From positions 558,001 through 622,000 of the forward strand of contig NZ_FXUA01000002.1 in the NCBI RefSeq assembly GCF_900182815.1: a stretch of DNA of 64,000 nucleotides, read 5' to 3'. The notes beneath the pieces are model-generated. The model worked only from the letters and a program-made list of their open reading frames with translations, had not been told where the DNA came from and searched no databases. The position numbers and the translations under genes are program-made. Positions 49,919-59,004 of the stretch are shown here, in pieces (position 1 is the first letter of the stretch; every line of letters begins with the position of its first letter). The DNA comes from Algoriphagus winogradskyi (GTDB taxonomy: Bacteria > Bacteroidota > Bacteroidia > Cytophagales > Cyclobacteriaceae).

Positions 49919-49967
49919 AGCTTTATATTTTTATGCTTTCGCTGTTTGCCAACGCGTGGCTTATTAA

Positions 49968-50684
49968 TTATTTCTTATACGATTCTGCATCGCTTTTCCC
50001 GGGTTGGTTGTCCCTGAGCAAGTCAGGTCTTCTCTCGTGGGTTCGGCGAACCGATGCTTCAAATCTCCATTCATTTATCTTGGCTTCATGTCCTGATAGC
50101 AATACCTCAGGTACTTTCATCCCGTCGTATTCGGCGGGGCGAGTGTACACCGGCGGTGCCAGTAGACCATCCTGGAAGGAGTCTGTCAAAGCTGAGGTTT
50201 CATCATTCAGCACTCCCGGTATCAGGCGAATCAATGCGTCAGCTACTACAGCTGCTGCTAATTCTCCTCCGGAAAGTACGTAATCACCAATGCTAATTTC
50301 CTTGGTGATGAATCGCTCTCTCACTCGCTCATCTACTCCCTTATAATGACCACAAAGGATCAGCAGGTTTTGGTTGAGCGAAAGGGCATTTGCCATGGGC
50401 TGATCGAAACGAGCTCCGTCAGGTGTCATGTAGATGATCTCATCGTACGTGCGTTCCTTCTGAAGTGCTTCTATGCAACGAGCGATGGGCTCGATTGACA
50501 TTACCATCCCTGCTCCCCCTCCAAAAGCGTAGTCATCGACTTGCTTTTGCTTGCTTGTTGAATAATCCCGTAGGTTGATCACGCGAATACTGGCTAGTCC
50601 TTTGTCCTCCGCTCTTTTCAGAATGGAGTGAGCAAAAGGCCCTTCCAATAATCCCGGTACTACAGTGATGATATCAATGTGCAT
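49968..50684 (-). CDS. trmD: tRNA (guanine-N1-)-methyltransferase TrmD
   Basis: 238 aa SPOUT methyltransferase making m1G37 in tRNAs to prevent frameshifting. Visible are [26 protein letters not shown], and the trefoil-knot SAM site [14 protein letters not shown] with [14 protein letters not shown]. The C-terminal tRNA-contact region [11 protein letters not shown] is present. It starts 3 bp after rimM. Confidence 0.97.
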   Translation of the reverse strand: MHIDIITVVPGLLEGPFAHSILKRAEDKGLASIRVINLRDYSTSKQKQVDDYAFGGGAGMVMSIEPIARCIEALQKERTYDEIIYMTPDGARFDQPMANALSLNQNLLILCGHYKGVDERVRERFITKEISIGDYVLSGGELAAAVVADALIRLIPGVLNDETSALTDSFQDGLLAPPVYTRPAEYDGMKVPEVLLSGHEAKINEWRFEASVRRTHERRPDLLRDNQPGKSDAESYKK

Positions 50685-50687
50685 GGG

Positions 50688-51218
50688 TTAGTCTTCCAGA
50701 TAAATTTCAAGTAAACCTTCGGGTAATCGGCAGTAAACTTTTTTAGCTGCCTTGTCCACCTTTAGGATAATTCCGTCCTGAATAGGTATCAGTACTTCTT
50801 TTTCCTTGTGTGTTACTCCGAGGAGATTCTGTGTCTCCAGATCATAAACGATCTGAATAGGTCCGATCAGGCCTTCTGTCTCGTCAAAGACTTCGAATCC
50901 GATCAACTCATGAAAGAAGTATTGGTCGTCTTTCAGTTCAGGTAAAGCTGTCAAAGGAAGATAAACTCCCAATCCAACCAAATTTTCTACCTGATCCAAC
51001 GAGTTCAAATCCTCAAATTTCGCCAATGCTTTATTTCCAGGTTGGAGTACAAAGTGCTCCAGGAAAAACGGCACCAGCCGGGATTTTTGCTCTAAGAATA
51101 AATGCTCTAATGTCTCATAATCCTCAGGATAATCGACATCCAGCACTATCATTACTTCTCCACGAAGTCCATGAACTTTAGACACGTAGCCTAACTGAAA
51201 GCTTTGGTCCTTATTCAT
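50688..51218 (-). CDS. rimM: 16S rRNA processing protein RimM
   Basis: 176 aa ribosome maturation factor binding S19 and helping 30S head assembly. The N-terminal RimM domain begins FQLGYVSKVHGLRGEVMI. The C-terminal PRC-barrel contains FFHELIGFEVFDETEGLIGPI, EVLIPIQDGIILKVD and LPEGLLEIYLED. It lies 11 bp after rpsP and 3 bp before trmD. Confidence 0.95.
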   Translation of the reverse strand: MNKDQSFQLGYVSKVHGLRGEVMIVLDVDYPEDYETLEHLFLEQKSRLVPFFLEHFVLQPGNKALAKFEDLNSLDQVENLVGLGVYLPLTALPELKDDQYFFHELIGFEVFDETEGLIGPIQIVYDLETQNLLGVTHKEKEVLIPIQDGIILKVDKAAKKVYCRLPEGLLEIYLED

Positions 51219-51229
51219 GGGGATTTATA

Positions 51230-51835
51230 TTATGCTTTTGCTTCGTCTTCGCCAGACTCAGGAGCTTTTTCTTCTGCAGGAGCTTCAGCCTCAGCAGCAG
51301 GAGCCTCTTCAGTTGCAACTTCTTCTACCGGGGCAGGATTGTTAGCAGCTTCAGCAGCAGCTAGAAGAGCTTTTTGCTCGTCTTCTCTTGCTTTGATAGC
51401 ATCAAGTCTTGCTTGGTTCTTAGCAGCTTCAGCATCGAATGCTTTCTTCTTAGCATCAGCTTTCGCAGCAGTGATACCCTCAGTTTTTCCAGCAATTTTA
51501 GTATCTTTATCGGTCAACCATGCTTCGAATTTCGCGTCTGCTTGTTCTTGGGTGATTGCACCTTTCAATACACCAATCTGAAGGTGTTTTTTCAGCATTA
51601 CACCTCTGTAAGAAAGCATAGCTTTCACAGTGTCTGTTGGCTGAGCTCCATTCAACAACCATTTAAGAGCGCGCTCATTGTTGATGTTAATAGAAGCAGG
51701 ATTCGTGTTTGGATTGTAAGATCCGATTTTTTCGATGAAGCGTCCATCACGTGGAGCTCTTGCATCAGCTACAACCACGTCGTAGATAGCCATTTTTCTT
51801 CTACCTCTTCGTGCTAATCTGATTTTTACTGACAT
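51230..51835 (-). CDS. rpsP: 30S ribosomal protein S16 with long acidic tail
   Basis: 201 aa. Residues 1 to about 80 are the conserved S16 core ([59 protein letters not shown]). The remaining part of about 120 residues is a Lys/Ala then Glu/Ala/Pro-rich extension. Long S16 tails are usual in Bacteroidota. It heads the ribosomal operon. A TATCTTTG box at 51891-51898 on the minus strand is a good promoter candidate. Confidence 0.96.
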   Translation of the reverse strand: MSVKIRLARRGRRKMAIYDVVVADARAPRDGRFIEKIGSYNPNTNPASININNERALKWLLNGAQPTDTVKAMLSYRGVMLKKHLQIGVLKGAITQEQADAKFEAWLTDKDTKIAGKTEGITAAKADAKKKAFDAEAAKNQARLDAIKAREDEQKALLAAAEAANNPAPVEEVATEEAPAAEAEAPAEEKAPESGEDEAKA

Positions 51836-52143
51836 AAATTATAATGTATTTAGTGAGTGGATGGAACCCGTCCATCCTAATTTTGGAGTGCAAAGATAGT
51901 GTAAATACTTGTAAAGCCATAAGTTGGCTAAAGAATATTTGCCTGAAAGCGGGCTTTTCTTTTATCTTGCAGGAGAATGTCCAAAGGCTGGTTAATCAAT
52001 GGTTTTGATGAGCAATAAGTTCATGTTAACATGACCCGATAGATCAATGAGCGTCCAAATTATTTCAGCTGGTTGGTGATATACCAAGCATTTGCTAAAC
52101 GCTAAATGAATTTATTTCTTTAATTATAAGGATGATTTGATAT
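51836..52143. other. Intergenic region with rpsP promoter and a tRNA-like remnant
   Basis: These 308 bp separate rpsP (minus) from tRNA-Arg (plus). The rpsP -7 box lies at 51891-51898. Two pieces resemble the downstream tRNA: 52033-52049 (acceptor and D-arm start) and 52086-52107 (anticodon arm). No protein gene is supported. Confidence 0.55.
51891..51898 (-). promoter_or_regulatory. Candidate -7 box of the rpsP operon
   Basis: The minus strand reads TATCTTTG, the same octamer as at gltX, 56 bp upstream of the rpsP ATG. Confidence 0.55.
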
Positions 52144-52215
52144 GGCCCCGTAGTTCAATGGATAGAACAAGCGTTTCCTAAACGCTAGATCTAGGTTCGA
52201 TTCCTAGCGGGGCTA
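52144..52215 (+). tRNA. tRNA-Arg (anticodon CCT)
   Basis: A complete cloverleaf is visible. The acceptor arms are GGCCCCG and CGGGGCT with a G-U first pair and A as discriminator. The D stem is GTTC/GAAC, the anticodon stem AGCGT/ACGCT with loop TTCCTAA (anticodon CCT at 52177-52179), and the T arm CTAGG-TTCGATT-CCTAG. The 3' CCA is not encoded. It reads AGG codons. Confidence 0.95.
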
Positions 52216-52250
52216 CTTTTTCACTCAGGCTGTTTTTTGGAATCAATTAC

Positions 52251-52270
52251 CTAAATTAAATACGATTTAG
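52251..52270. promoter_or_regulatory. Possible LacI-type operator before the regulator gene
   Basis: CTAAATTAAATACGATTTAG has 6-bp inverted arms (CTAAAT/ATTTAG) with an 8-bp spacer, 13 bp upstream of the LacI-family start. The same 6-8-6 layout occurs at 56841-56860 before the sugar transporter. Confidence 0.3.
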
Positions 52271-52283
52271 AAACCCAAACTAC

Positions 52284-53336
52284 ATGTCAGAAAAGAGAAG
52301 AATTGGCTTGAAAGATATTGCCAGAGAACTTGGAATATCTATTTCTACTGCTTCAAGAGCATTAAATGCCTATCCTGGAATAGCAGACGAAACGATTAAA
52401 CTGGTCAAGGAATATGCCGAAAAGCATAATTATGTGCCAAATACCATGGCTGTCAATTTCCGGAAAAACAAAACCATGACCTTAGGGATAGTGGTACCTG
52501 AGCTCATTCACTACTTTTTTTCTTCAGTAATCAGTGGAGCTATTCAAACAGCCAAGAAACATGGGTATAGTGTGTTTGTAAGTCAAACAGATGAAAAAGT
52601 AGCTAATGAAATTGTTGCTTGTAGAACTCTACTATCTTCAGGAATAGATGGATTACTCATATCTATCTCCAATGAAACAATTGAGGGTAAGCATATACAA
52701 GAGTTTTTGGAAGAGGGAAAACCAGTTGTTCAATTTGATAAAGTCTCCGATTATCTGGAAACTCCCAAAGTAATTGTTGATGATTTCCAGGGTGCCTTTA
52801 ATGCAGTTGAGCATCTCCTAAAAAAAGGATATAAGAAAATTGCGCATATAGGGGGATGGGCTGATGTCAAAAATTCAGTAGAAAGGAAAAGAGGTTATAT
52901 GGAAGCTTTAAGGACAAATGGATTTGAAATCCATGGAGATTTTTTATTAGAGTGCACAGACATAAGTGAGCAGGAGGGGTATGAATTCACTAAAAAACTT
53001 ATGGAATCACACAATCCTCCCGATGCGATTTTTTGCATAACAGATCTGGTTGCTATTGGTGCAATAAAGTATTTGAAAGAGAAGAATTTTCAAATTCCAG
53101 AACAAGTTGGGGTTATGGGGTTCAGTAATTGGCAACTCGCAGGAATGGTGTCCCCAGGTTTAAGTTCCGTTGACCAGCATGCATATGAGATGGGAGTGAA
53201 ATCCACTGAAATTCTAATCAATATTCTAAGGGGAAAAGCACTATGTACGGATCAAACGCACATAGTGAAAACTGAGCTCATTATTAGAGAATCTACCTCG
53301 GTTAAAAGTCACAAAGATCAAGAACCGATTAATTAA
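52284..53336 (+). CDS. LacI family transcriptional regulator
   Basis: 350 aa. The N-terminal helix-turn-helix and hinge are RIGLKDIARELGISISTASRALNAYPGIADETIKLVKEYAEKHNYVPNTMA. The ligand-binding core begins at about residue 62 (TLGIVVPELIHYFFSSVISGAI) and resembles the periplasmic sugar-binding fold (DGLLISISNET, PPDAIFCITDLVAIGAIKYL, GVMGFSNW). It is convergent with and overlaps the amylosucrase gene by 8 bp. It probably represses the adjacent sugar genes; the effector could be sucrose or a related oligosaccharide. Confidence 0.92.
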   Translation: MSEKRRIGLKDIARELGISISTASRALNAYPGIADETIKLVKEYAEKHNYVPNTMAVNFRKNKTMTLGIVVPELIHYFFSSVISGAIQTAKKHGYSVFVSQTDEKVANEIVACRTLLSSGIDGLLISISNETIEGKHIQEFLEEGKPVVQFDKVSDYLETPKVIVDDFQGAFNAVEHLLKKGYKKIAHIGGWADVKNSVERKRGYMEALRTNGFEIHGDFLLECTDISEQEGYEFTKKLMESHNPPDAIFCITDLVAIGAIKYLKEKNFQIPEQVGVMGFSNWQLAGMVSPGLSSVDQHAYEMGVKSTEILINILRGKALCTDQTHIVKTELIIRESTSVKSHKDQEPIN

Positions 53337-55281
53337 TCGGCTCAAATAAATGGAATGTATATGGCTCCATGATCAAATATTCGTGATCTAACCCAACCTT
53401 AAATTCCTGTCCTGTCCAATGATCAAGTAGCTTTTCCGGAATTGGCGTGTGTTCTTTAAAAGCATACCACGTCAAGAATGCTGTTTCTGCACTGAAATTA
53501 AAAACGCCGTAAAGCTTTTGGTTTCCAAATTTGCGCAAGTATCCAGCCACATGAATGTTGTGAGGTGGTAGCCATGTCAGATTATTATGATCAGCCACTA
53601 CATTCAATTTTTTTCTAATCGAAATTAATTTCTTAGTGCTTTCAAAGATCTGACTCTCAATACTTCCGGAGTTTTGTCTCTTTTGGTTTTTATCCCAATC
53701 CATTACTGGCCTATGCATCCAACGATTATCATAATTCTTACCAGAATCATTCAGGTAGGAATAATCATTTGTGTACCCAAGTTCATCGCCATAGAAAATA
53801 ATTGGTAATCCGCCGATAAAGAATGAATGCGCCTGCATCAACACTATTTTTTGAATTGAAAGAGTAATGCTAAATTCATTTTGATCTTCCAAAGCCTTTT
53901 CCAAACCACAAAGAGAAGCTAATGACCCACTAATCCGCGCATCTCCGGTTTTTGGGTTGGAAGAGAACAAAGCACCTTTTGCAGGGCTGTGTGCTTGATT
54001 TCCGGTGAAGTAATCCTTGAGAAACTTTCGATGCTCATATGGATTTTTTCCTGTTTGAGCTATCATATAATCATCGTATCCCAGACCTATATCATCATGG
54101 CAACGGGTGTAGGTGATCCAGCTTGTGCCATAGGGTTTTTTGAGGATTTCATGTTGGGCGGCAAGCATTACCTTGGTTTCTCCAGAGGCTAGCATATCCC
54201 ATTGTAGCGCCATATGCGTGGCGTTGTAGGCAAAATCACATTCTTTTGCCAAAAACTCACCGGATCCGAAATATTTAATAATCTCCTTAGGAGCTACGAT
54301 GGCTTCACCCAAAATAGCCATTCCTGGAGTGGCCACTTCTACACATTGTTTGATTAACCGTAATAAAGTGTGCGCCTGTGGGAGGTTTTGAGAGCTTGTA
54401 CCTGTCTGCTTCCAAATAAATGCAGGAGCGTCAATTCTGAGTACATCCACTCCAAGATTTCCATAGAACAGAATATTGTCTAGCATCGCCCTGAAAACTG
54501 CAGGATTCATGTAATTCAAGTCCCACTGGTAATCATGAAAAACAGTCATTACCCATTTATTACACTCAGGTACAAAAGTGAAATTATCTGGTGAGCTCTC
54601 TGGGAAAATTTCTGGCATGGATGCATCAAACTGATTTGGAATCCAGCGATCATCATACATGTAGAAATAGTCCTGAAATTCCTTATCTCCCTGCTTTGCC
54701 TTCTCTGCCCATTCATGACGATGGGAAGTATGATTTAATACGATGTCCAGCATTAAATACATATCCTTCTTTTGCATGGACTTTCTTAGGTCAATTAATT
54801 CAGCCAACGTCCCATATCGCTCGTCTATTTTCCTGAAATTAGATACGGCATATCCTCCATCACTTTCACCTGCCGGACTTTCAAACAAAGGCATTAAATG
54901 AAGAAAATTAACCCCCAGTTCTTCAAAATAGTCCAGTTTGGTTTCCATGCTTTTTAGATTACCCGAAAACCTATCTACGTATAGACTCATTCCTACCAGA
55001 TCATTGCTGAGAAACCATTTTCCAGATTCTTCTTTGGACTTGTCTCTTTGCTTTAGGTCATTTCCCCTTTCCTGATTTGCTTTCGCTATGGTGAGTACTA
55101 GCTCTTCGAAAAATTGGTTTGCCTGATAAGAGTGACCATATATTTCTCCAAAAAGGAAAGCTATAGTGTCGATAGATTGAGTGAGCCGCAGATAAAATGA
55201 GGGGTCATCTTTCTGGGAAAATCCATTTTTTGATAAAATATCAACTGCAAAAGATTGAGCAGACTGATTTAATGTAAACAT
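53329..55281 (-). CDS. Amylosucrase-like GH13 glycoside hydrolase
   Basis: 650 aa, the length of amylosucrase (GH13 subfamily 4). An N-terminal helical domain precedes the TIM barrel with DIVLNHTS, nucleophile D284 (VLRIDAPAF), acid/base E326 (AILGEAIVA) and the transition-state Asp pair near 396-397 (RCHDDIG). A B' domain with PKTGDARISGSLASLCGLE and a C-terminal beta domain follow. There is no signal peptide, so it acts in the cytoplasm on imported sucrose, either polymerising glucose or hydrolysing it. It forms an operon with the transporter 11 bp upstream. Confidence 0.9.
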   Translation of the reverse strand: MFTLNQSAQSFAVDILSKNGFSQKDDPSFYLRLTQSIDTIAFLFGEIYGHSYQANQFFEELVLTIAKANQERGNDLKQRDKSKEESGKWFLSNDLVGMSLYVDRFSGNLKSMETKLDYFEELGVNFLHLMPLFESPAGESDGGYAVSNFRKIDERYGTLAELIDLRKSMQKKDMYLMLDIVLNHTSHRHEWAEKAKQGDKEFQDYFYMYDDRWIPNQFDASMPEIFPESSPDNFTFVPECNKWVMTVFHDYQWDLNYMNPAVFRAMLDNILFYGNLGVDVLRIDAPAFIWKQTGTSSQNLPQAHTLLRLIKQCVEVATPGMAILGEAIVAPKEIIKYFGSGEFLAKECDFAYNATHMALQWDMLASGETKVMLAAQHEILKKPYGTSWITYTRCHDDIGLGYDDYMIAQTGKNPYEHRKFLKDYFTGNQAHSPAKGALFSSNPKTGDARISGSLASLCGLEKALEDQNEFSITLSIQKIVLMQAHSFFIGGLPIIFYGDELGYTNDYSYLNDSGKNYDNRWMHRPVMDWDKNQKRQNSGSIESQIFESTKKLISIRKKLNVVADHNNLTWLPPHNIHVAGYLRKFGNQKLYGVFNFSAETAFLTWYAFKEHTPIPEKLLDHWTGQEFKVGLDHEYLIMEPYTFHLFEPIN

Positions 55282-55292
55282 CTTGATAGAAT

Positions 55293-56771
55293 TTAATGTC
55301 CGCCAGCTCCCATTACAGAACTGTCGATGTTGGTGGTTTCTTTTATTCTCAATACTGCAATGGCTCCCATAAGCAATAAAATGCCAGCGAATGTGATTGC
55401 TGATCCAGGATTATTGTCTAGGAAAGTCTTGGAGATATAGCCAAAGCTCAGGGTTTGGAAAATCATAGGGATTACTATCATCATGTTAATGATTCCCATA
55501 TACACTCCATATCGTTCCTTTGGTATTTCGTTGACTACCAGTAAATAAGGGACTCCCATCATGCTTGCCCACGCAATTCCAAAGCCTGTCATAGGTGCAA
55601 ATAGCAAGTATTTATTTTCAATTAATGGAAATGCCAAAAGGCCAACTCCTGCCATTATCAAACAGATGAAATGTACTTTTTTAGGACCAAATCTGGTGGC
55701 CATTCTGGCTAGGAAAAAGGCTGAAAGAAAAGTGACAATATTATACCAGCCATTTACAAGTCCTGTCCATCCTACTGCCTGCTCATACAGTTGTTTATTC
55801 TCCAATGGGCTAGTATTCCATACAGACTGGGCTATGCTTTTGGCTGCATTTTGCCAATAGCAAAACAAGGCATACCACTGAAATAGATACACCAAAGCAA
55901 GTTTCCACATCACAGTAGGCATTTGAATTATAGACTCAATTATCTCTAAGTTTTGCGCAAACACAACCTTTACCGTAGGATGATTTTCGGCCCATTTGAT
56001 AGTTTTTCTAATAATGGTCCTATCAAAAATGGATGGAATAAGCAGAATAAATAGCGCTAAATACCCGATCAAGGTCGTTAATATGGATAAGAAAAATTGA
56101 ATGACGGGATGAGGCATGCCCTTATTCTTTTCCTCCAAGATCTTTAACTCCTCTTCTGATGGTGGGTATTCCGGTGTTTTGGACATACTCCACAGGACCG
56201 AGCCAATAGAACAGACCGTACCTAAAAAGAAAGAAGCATAAACCCAGACCGGTAAAGAGCCCACAATACCTGGAATATATTTTTGAAAGACAAAAAGGGA
56301 AACGTTTGCCAAGGTAATTCCTAAGCCAGTGAAGAAGCTTTGTGTAAGAAAGCCTTTGCTGTATTGGGACTCCGGAAGCACATCTGCAATCAAAGCGCGA
56401 TACGGCTCCATCGCCGTATTATTTGCAGCATCTAAAACCCACAATAGTCCTGCTGCCATCCAAAGCGAGCTACTAAACGGATAAAAGAACAGACAAATAC
56501 TACATATCAATGCACCAATGAAAAAGAAGGGTTTCCTTCTTCCAAATCTAGGACTCCAAGTACTATCACTTAACGCTCCAATTATCGGCTGGATGAGTAG
56601 CCCTGTCATTGGTCCTGCCAAATTCAAAATAGGGATTTCGTCAGGAGCAGCACCAAGCATATCATAAATTGGATTTACTGCACTCTGCTGCAACCCAAAG
56701 CTATATTGTATCCCAAAAAAGCCAACGTTCATATTGATAATCTGGGAAAGAGAGAGCTGAGGTTTTCTCAT
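55293..56771 (-). CDS. MFS sugar transporter, SLC45/sucrose-type
   Basis: About 492 aa from ATG 56771; a start at 56828 would add 19 residues without membrane or family character. Twelve membrane segments are visible. Family landmarks are [55 protein letters not shown] and the internal [15 protein letters not shown], as in the sucrose/maltose-like MFS group related to SLC45. It probably imports sucrose or a related disaccharide for the downstream amylosucrase. Confidence 0.88.
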   Translation of the reverse strand: MRKPQLSLSQIINMNVGFFGIQYSFGLQQSAVNPIYDMLGAAPDEIPILNLAGPMTGLLIQPIIGALSDSTWSPRFGRRKPFFFIGALICSICLFFYPFSSSLWMAAGLLWVLDAANNTAMEPYRALIADVLPESQYSKGFLTQSFFTGLGITLANVSLFVFQKYIPGIVGSLPVWVYASFFLGTVCSIGSVLWSMSKTPEYPPSEEELKILEEKNKGMPHPVIQFFLSILTTLIGYLALFILLIPSIFDRTIIRKTIKWAENHPTVKVVFAQNLEIIESIIQMPTVMWKLALVYLFQWYALFCYWQNAAKSIAQSVWNTSPLENKQLYEQAVGWTGLVNGWYNIVTFLSAFFLARMATRFGPKKVHFICLIMAGVGLLAFPLIENKYLLFAPMTGFGIAWASMMGVPYLLVVNEIPKERYGVYMGIINMMIVIPMIFQTLSFGYISKTFLDNNPGSAITFAGILLLMGAIAVLRIKETTNIDSSVMGAGGH

Positions 56772-56840
56772 TGGTTTCTTTTGGGTTAGTCGTTTTGGGC
56801 TGAGATTAAAGGAATAGGTAACTCGCATCCTTTAAATCAG

Positions 56841-56860
56841 GTTTAAAATACACATTAAAC
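56841..56860. promoter_or_regulatory. Possible LacI-type operator before the sugar transporter
   Basis: GTTTAAAATACACATTAAAC has 6-bp inverted arms (GTTTAA/TTAAAC) with an 8-bp spacer. It lies about 70 bp upstream of the transporter start at 56771. Confidence 0.3.
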
Positions 56861-57053
56861 TCTTCAGACAAATGATAGTAAGGTACAGTGAGGGCGCTGT
56901 TTGCTCTTATTTAGAAGAGAAATTGTGTGTTTATTTACTGTTTCAATCGGTTGAAATCAAAAGAAAACTGAGGTTAAAATTTTTTATTTTTTTTTATAAA
57001 CCAGCTCAAAAAATTAGGATTAGGAGTGAAAAAAAGTTTTCAAACTCTTTTTC

Positions 57054-57941
57054 TTACTTCATTGCCTCTCGTATTTCCTGAAGAAAAACAGAAACTTTCA
57101 CTTTAGGATCGCCTTCGCCCAATGTCTCAATTGGGATATGCCCACGGTAACCGGATTTCTTAATTAAGGCCATGATTTTGGTGACATCAGTTTTTTGCTC
57201 CACGCCATTCAGATATAAATTTTCTTTCAATTGCCAACTCACCGCGTATGGAATTGCTTTTTCTATTTCCTGATATGCATCAGCACGAAAACTGCCAATA
57301 TCCAGAATCAATCCAAACCAATCTGAGTTTACTCGGTTGATGATGTCAATAGTCTCATCGGCTGTTTTAAGAAAATCATGGTGGTTTTGTATTGCGACTA
57401 CCACCCCGTGAGCTTTGCCAAATTCCGCGCATTCTTTGAGGTCGGCAACCATATATTTTATCACTTCTTCGCGTTGCAGATTACTTACATCAGCAGTTCC
57501 AGAGAAAACTCGAATAACCGGAGCGCCAATTTTTTCTGCTGCCAAAATCCAATTTTTAACCAACTTCACACTTTCTCTTCGCTTGGCTGGATCTGGATCG
57601 GTAAAATCGTTGCGAACTCCTGTTCCGCTTATTTCAAGTCCGAGAAGAAAAGCTTTCTGTTTGATATGATACAAATACTCATCTGAAGGAACCTCGGGAT
57701 AACCAGGGAAATAGTAGGCTGTAATATCAACAGCGTCAAATTGATTGGCGGCACAATATTCCAACAATTCATCTAGGTTCATTTCCCCTTTCATCAATGG
57801 CCGATTAAATGAATAGGCATTTAGGCTGGTCTTTAATTTTGTAGGAAGTTGTTGCTGTGATTTTCCTGTAAAAGGAAGACAAATGACCAAAAAAAGAAGG
57901 AGGGCAATAATGTGGATTTTATCTTTCTGATTTCGGTTCAT
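57054..57941 (-). CDS. Secreted sugar phosphate isomerase/epimerase-like TIM barrel protein
   Basis: 295 aa with a signal peptide (IIALLLFLVICLPFTGKSQ). It has the xylose-isomerase-like TIM barrel (AP endonuclease 2 fold): KTSLNAYSFNRPLMKGEMNLDELLEYCAANQFDAVDIT, GVVVAIQNHHDFL, GLILDIGSFRADAYQEIEKAIPYAVSWQLKE and HIPIETLGEGDPK. Candidate metal ligands are the Glu, Asp and His residues in these segments. Export to the periplasm is unusual for this fold but common in Bacteroidota. It ends the sugar cluster, 25 bp after the SMP-30 gene. Confidence 0.85.
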   Translation of the reverse strand: MNRNQKDKIHIIALLLFLVICLPFTGKSQQQLPTKLKTSLNAYSFNRPLMKGEMNLDELLEYCAANQFDAVDITAYYFPGYPEVPSDEYLYHIKQKAFLLGLEISGTGVRNDFTDPDPAKRRESVKLVKNWILAAEKIGAPVIRVFSGTADVSNLQREEVIKYMVADLKECAEFGKAHGVVVAIQNHHDFLKTADETIDIINRVNSDWFGLILDIGSFRADAYQEIEKAIPYAVSWQLKENLYLNGVEQKTDVTKIMALIKKSGYRGHIPIETLGEGDPKVKVSVFLQEIREAMK

Positions 57942-57966
57942 AGTCTTATTTGTATTTAAAGATGCA

Positions 57967-58845
57967 TTAGAATTCGCTTTTGAAAGGTAAATAGCCTTGG
58001 CAGGCAGTTTTTACTAAAAATACATCGCCGCTCATCGGAAATTTCTTCAATTGTTCTGTGCTCATATTTTCCTGAGCAGATGTGATCAATAGGGTGTCAA
58101 GGTTTTCTCCACCAAAGCAACAGGAAGTAATATGGGGAACTGGTAGCTCGATTTTATCCAGCAATTCACCGTTTTTTGGATTCCAGCGATAAACCCCCGA
58201 TCCTCCATAATGTGCCACCCAAAGCATTCCGTCCCGGTCGATGCACATGCCATCAGGAAATCCCAATTCCTCTGGAATATCGACAGCAATCTTTTCAAAT
58301 TCTATTTCGCCAGTTTCAAGATCAAATTGAAAGGCTTTGATTTGCCGAGTAGGTGTATCGATAAAGTAAAAAGTTTGATTGTCTTCTGTCCAAGCCATTC
58401 CGTTGGAAATAGTCAAATTGGATAGTTTATTTTTTGGTTCTAAATCCCGATTGATACAATAAAGCGAGCCTGCTCCCACTGTGAATTTGGTGCTCAAAGT
58501 TCCTATCCAAATTCTTCCTTTAGGATCCACTTTTCCATCATTGAAGCGATGCAAGGTATAATCTGATTCCACTTCGCATAGCCAGGTTAGTTCTTCCGTT
58601 TCCAAATCAAACTGTGCAACCTTTCGGTCTAAACCTAAGATTAAATTTCCGTCTTCTGACTCTAAAACCACTGCCAAATAATGCGGGTAACTTCGCGTTT
58701 TCGTCTCCCCAGTCTTGAGATGATGTTCGAATAGCTTTCCGTTTTCAATATCCACCCAGAAAAAACTTTGTCTTCCTGCATGCCAATAAGGTCCTTCGCC
58801 TAGGAAGCATTGAGAGGGGATGGAGGTGTAGATGTAAGTTTTCAA
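57967..58845 (-). CDS. SMP-30/gluconolactonase family lactonase
   Basis: 292 aa six-bladed propeller. Metal-ligand positions are E17 (FLGEGPYWH), Asn in LTISNGMAWT and Asp in LGFPDGMCID. Other typical pieces are HRFNDGKVDPKGRIWIGTL and GGSGVYRW. It would hydrolyse a sugar lactone made by one of the neighbouring dehydrogenases. There is no signal peptide. It lies between the two TIM-barrel isomerase genes. Confidence 0.9.
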   Translation of the reverse strand: MKTYIYTSIPSQCFLGEGPYWHAGRQSFFWVDIENGKLFEHHLKTGETKTRSYPHYLAVVLESEDGNLILGLDRKVAQFDLETEELTWLCEVESDYTLHRFNDGKVDPKGRIWIGTLSTKFTVGAGSLYCINRDLEPKNKLSNLTISNGMAWTEDNQTFYFIDTPTRQIKAFQFDLETGEIEFEKIAVDIPEELGFPDGMCIDRDGMLWVAHYGGSGVYRWNPKNGELLDKIELPVPHITSCCFGGENLDTLLITSAQENMSTEQLKKFPMSGDVFLVKTACQGYLPFKSEF

Positions 58846-58885
58846 GGAAGGACAGGAGTTAAGGTTTTACTGTTATATTTTATGA

Positions 58886-58905
58886 GTTGTAAGGTTGTAA
58901 AGTTG
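58886..58905 (+). repeat. Dispersed short repeat, GTTGxAAGGTTGxAAAGTTG family, copy 2
   Basis: GTTGTAAGGTTGTAAAGTTG lies between the SMP-30 gene and the second TIM-barrel gene. It differs at two positions from the copy at 4151-4170. Confidence 0.45.
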
Positions 58906-59004
58906 CAATGAGCCAAGTGGACACATTCCAAATGTCAAATAGACTGAAGTCAAAGTGTCTGAGGTTTTAAAAAATCTCGTAAATCCGTTATCATAAATCT
59001 TAAA

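Noticed and set aside
51204-51581. 125-aa Ala/Ser-rich ORF opposite rpsP
   Set aside because: Antisense shadow of the Ala/Glu-rich S16 tail; low complexity and no start context.
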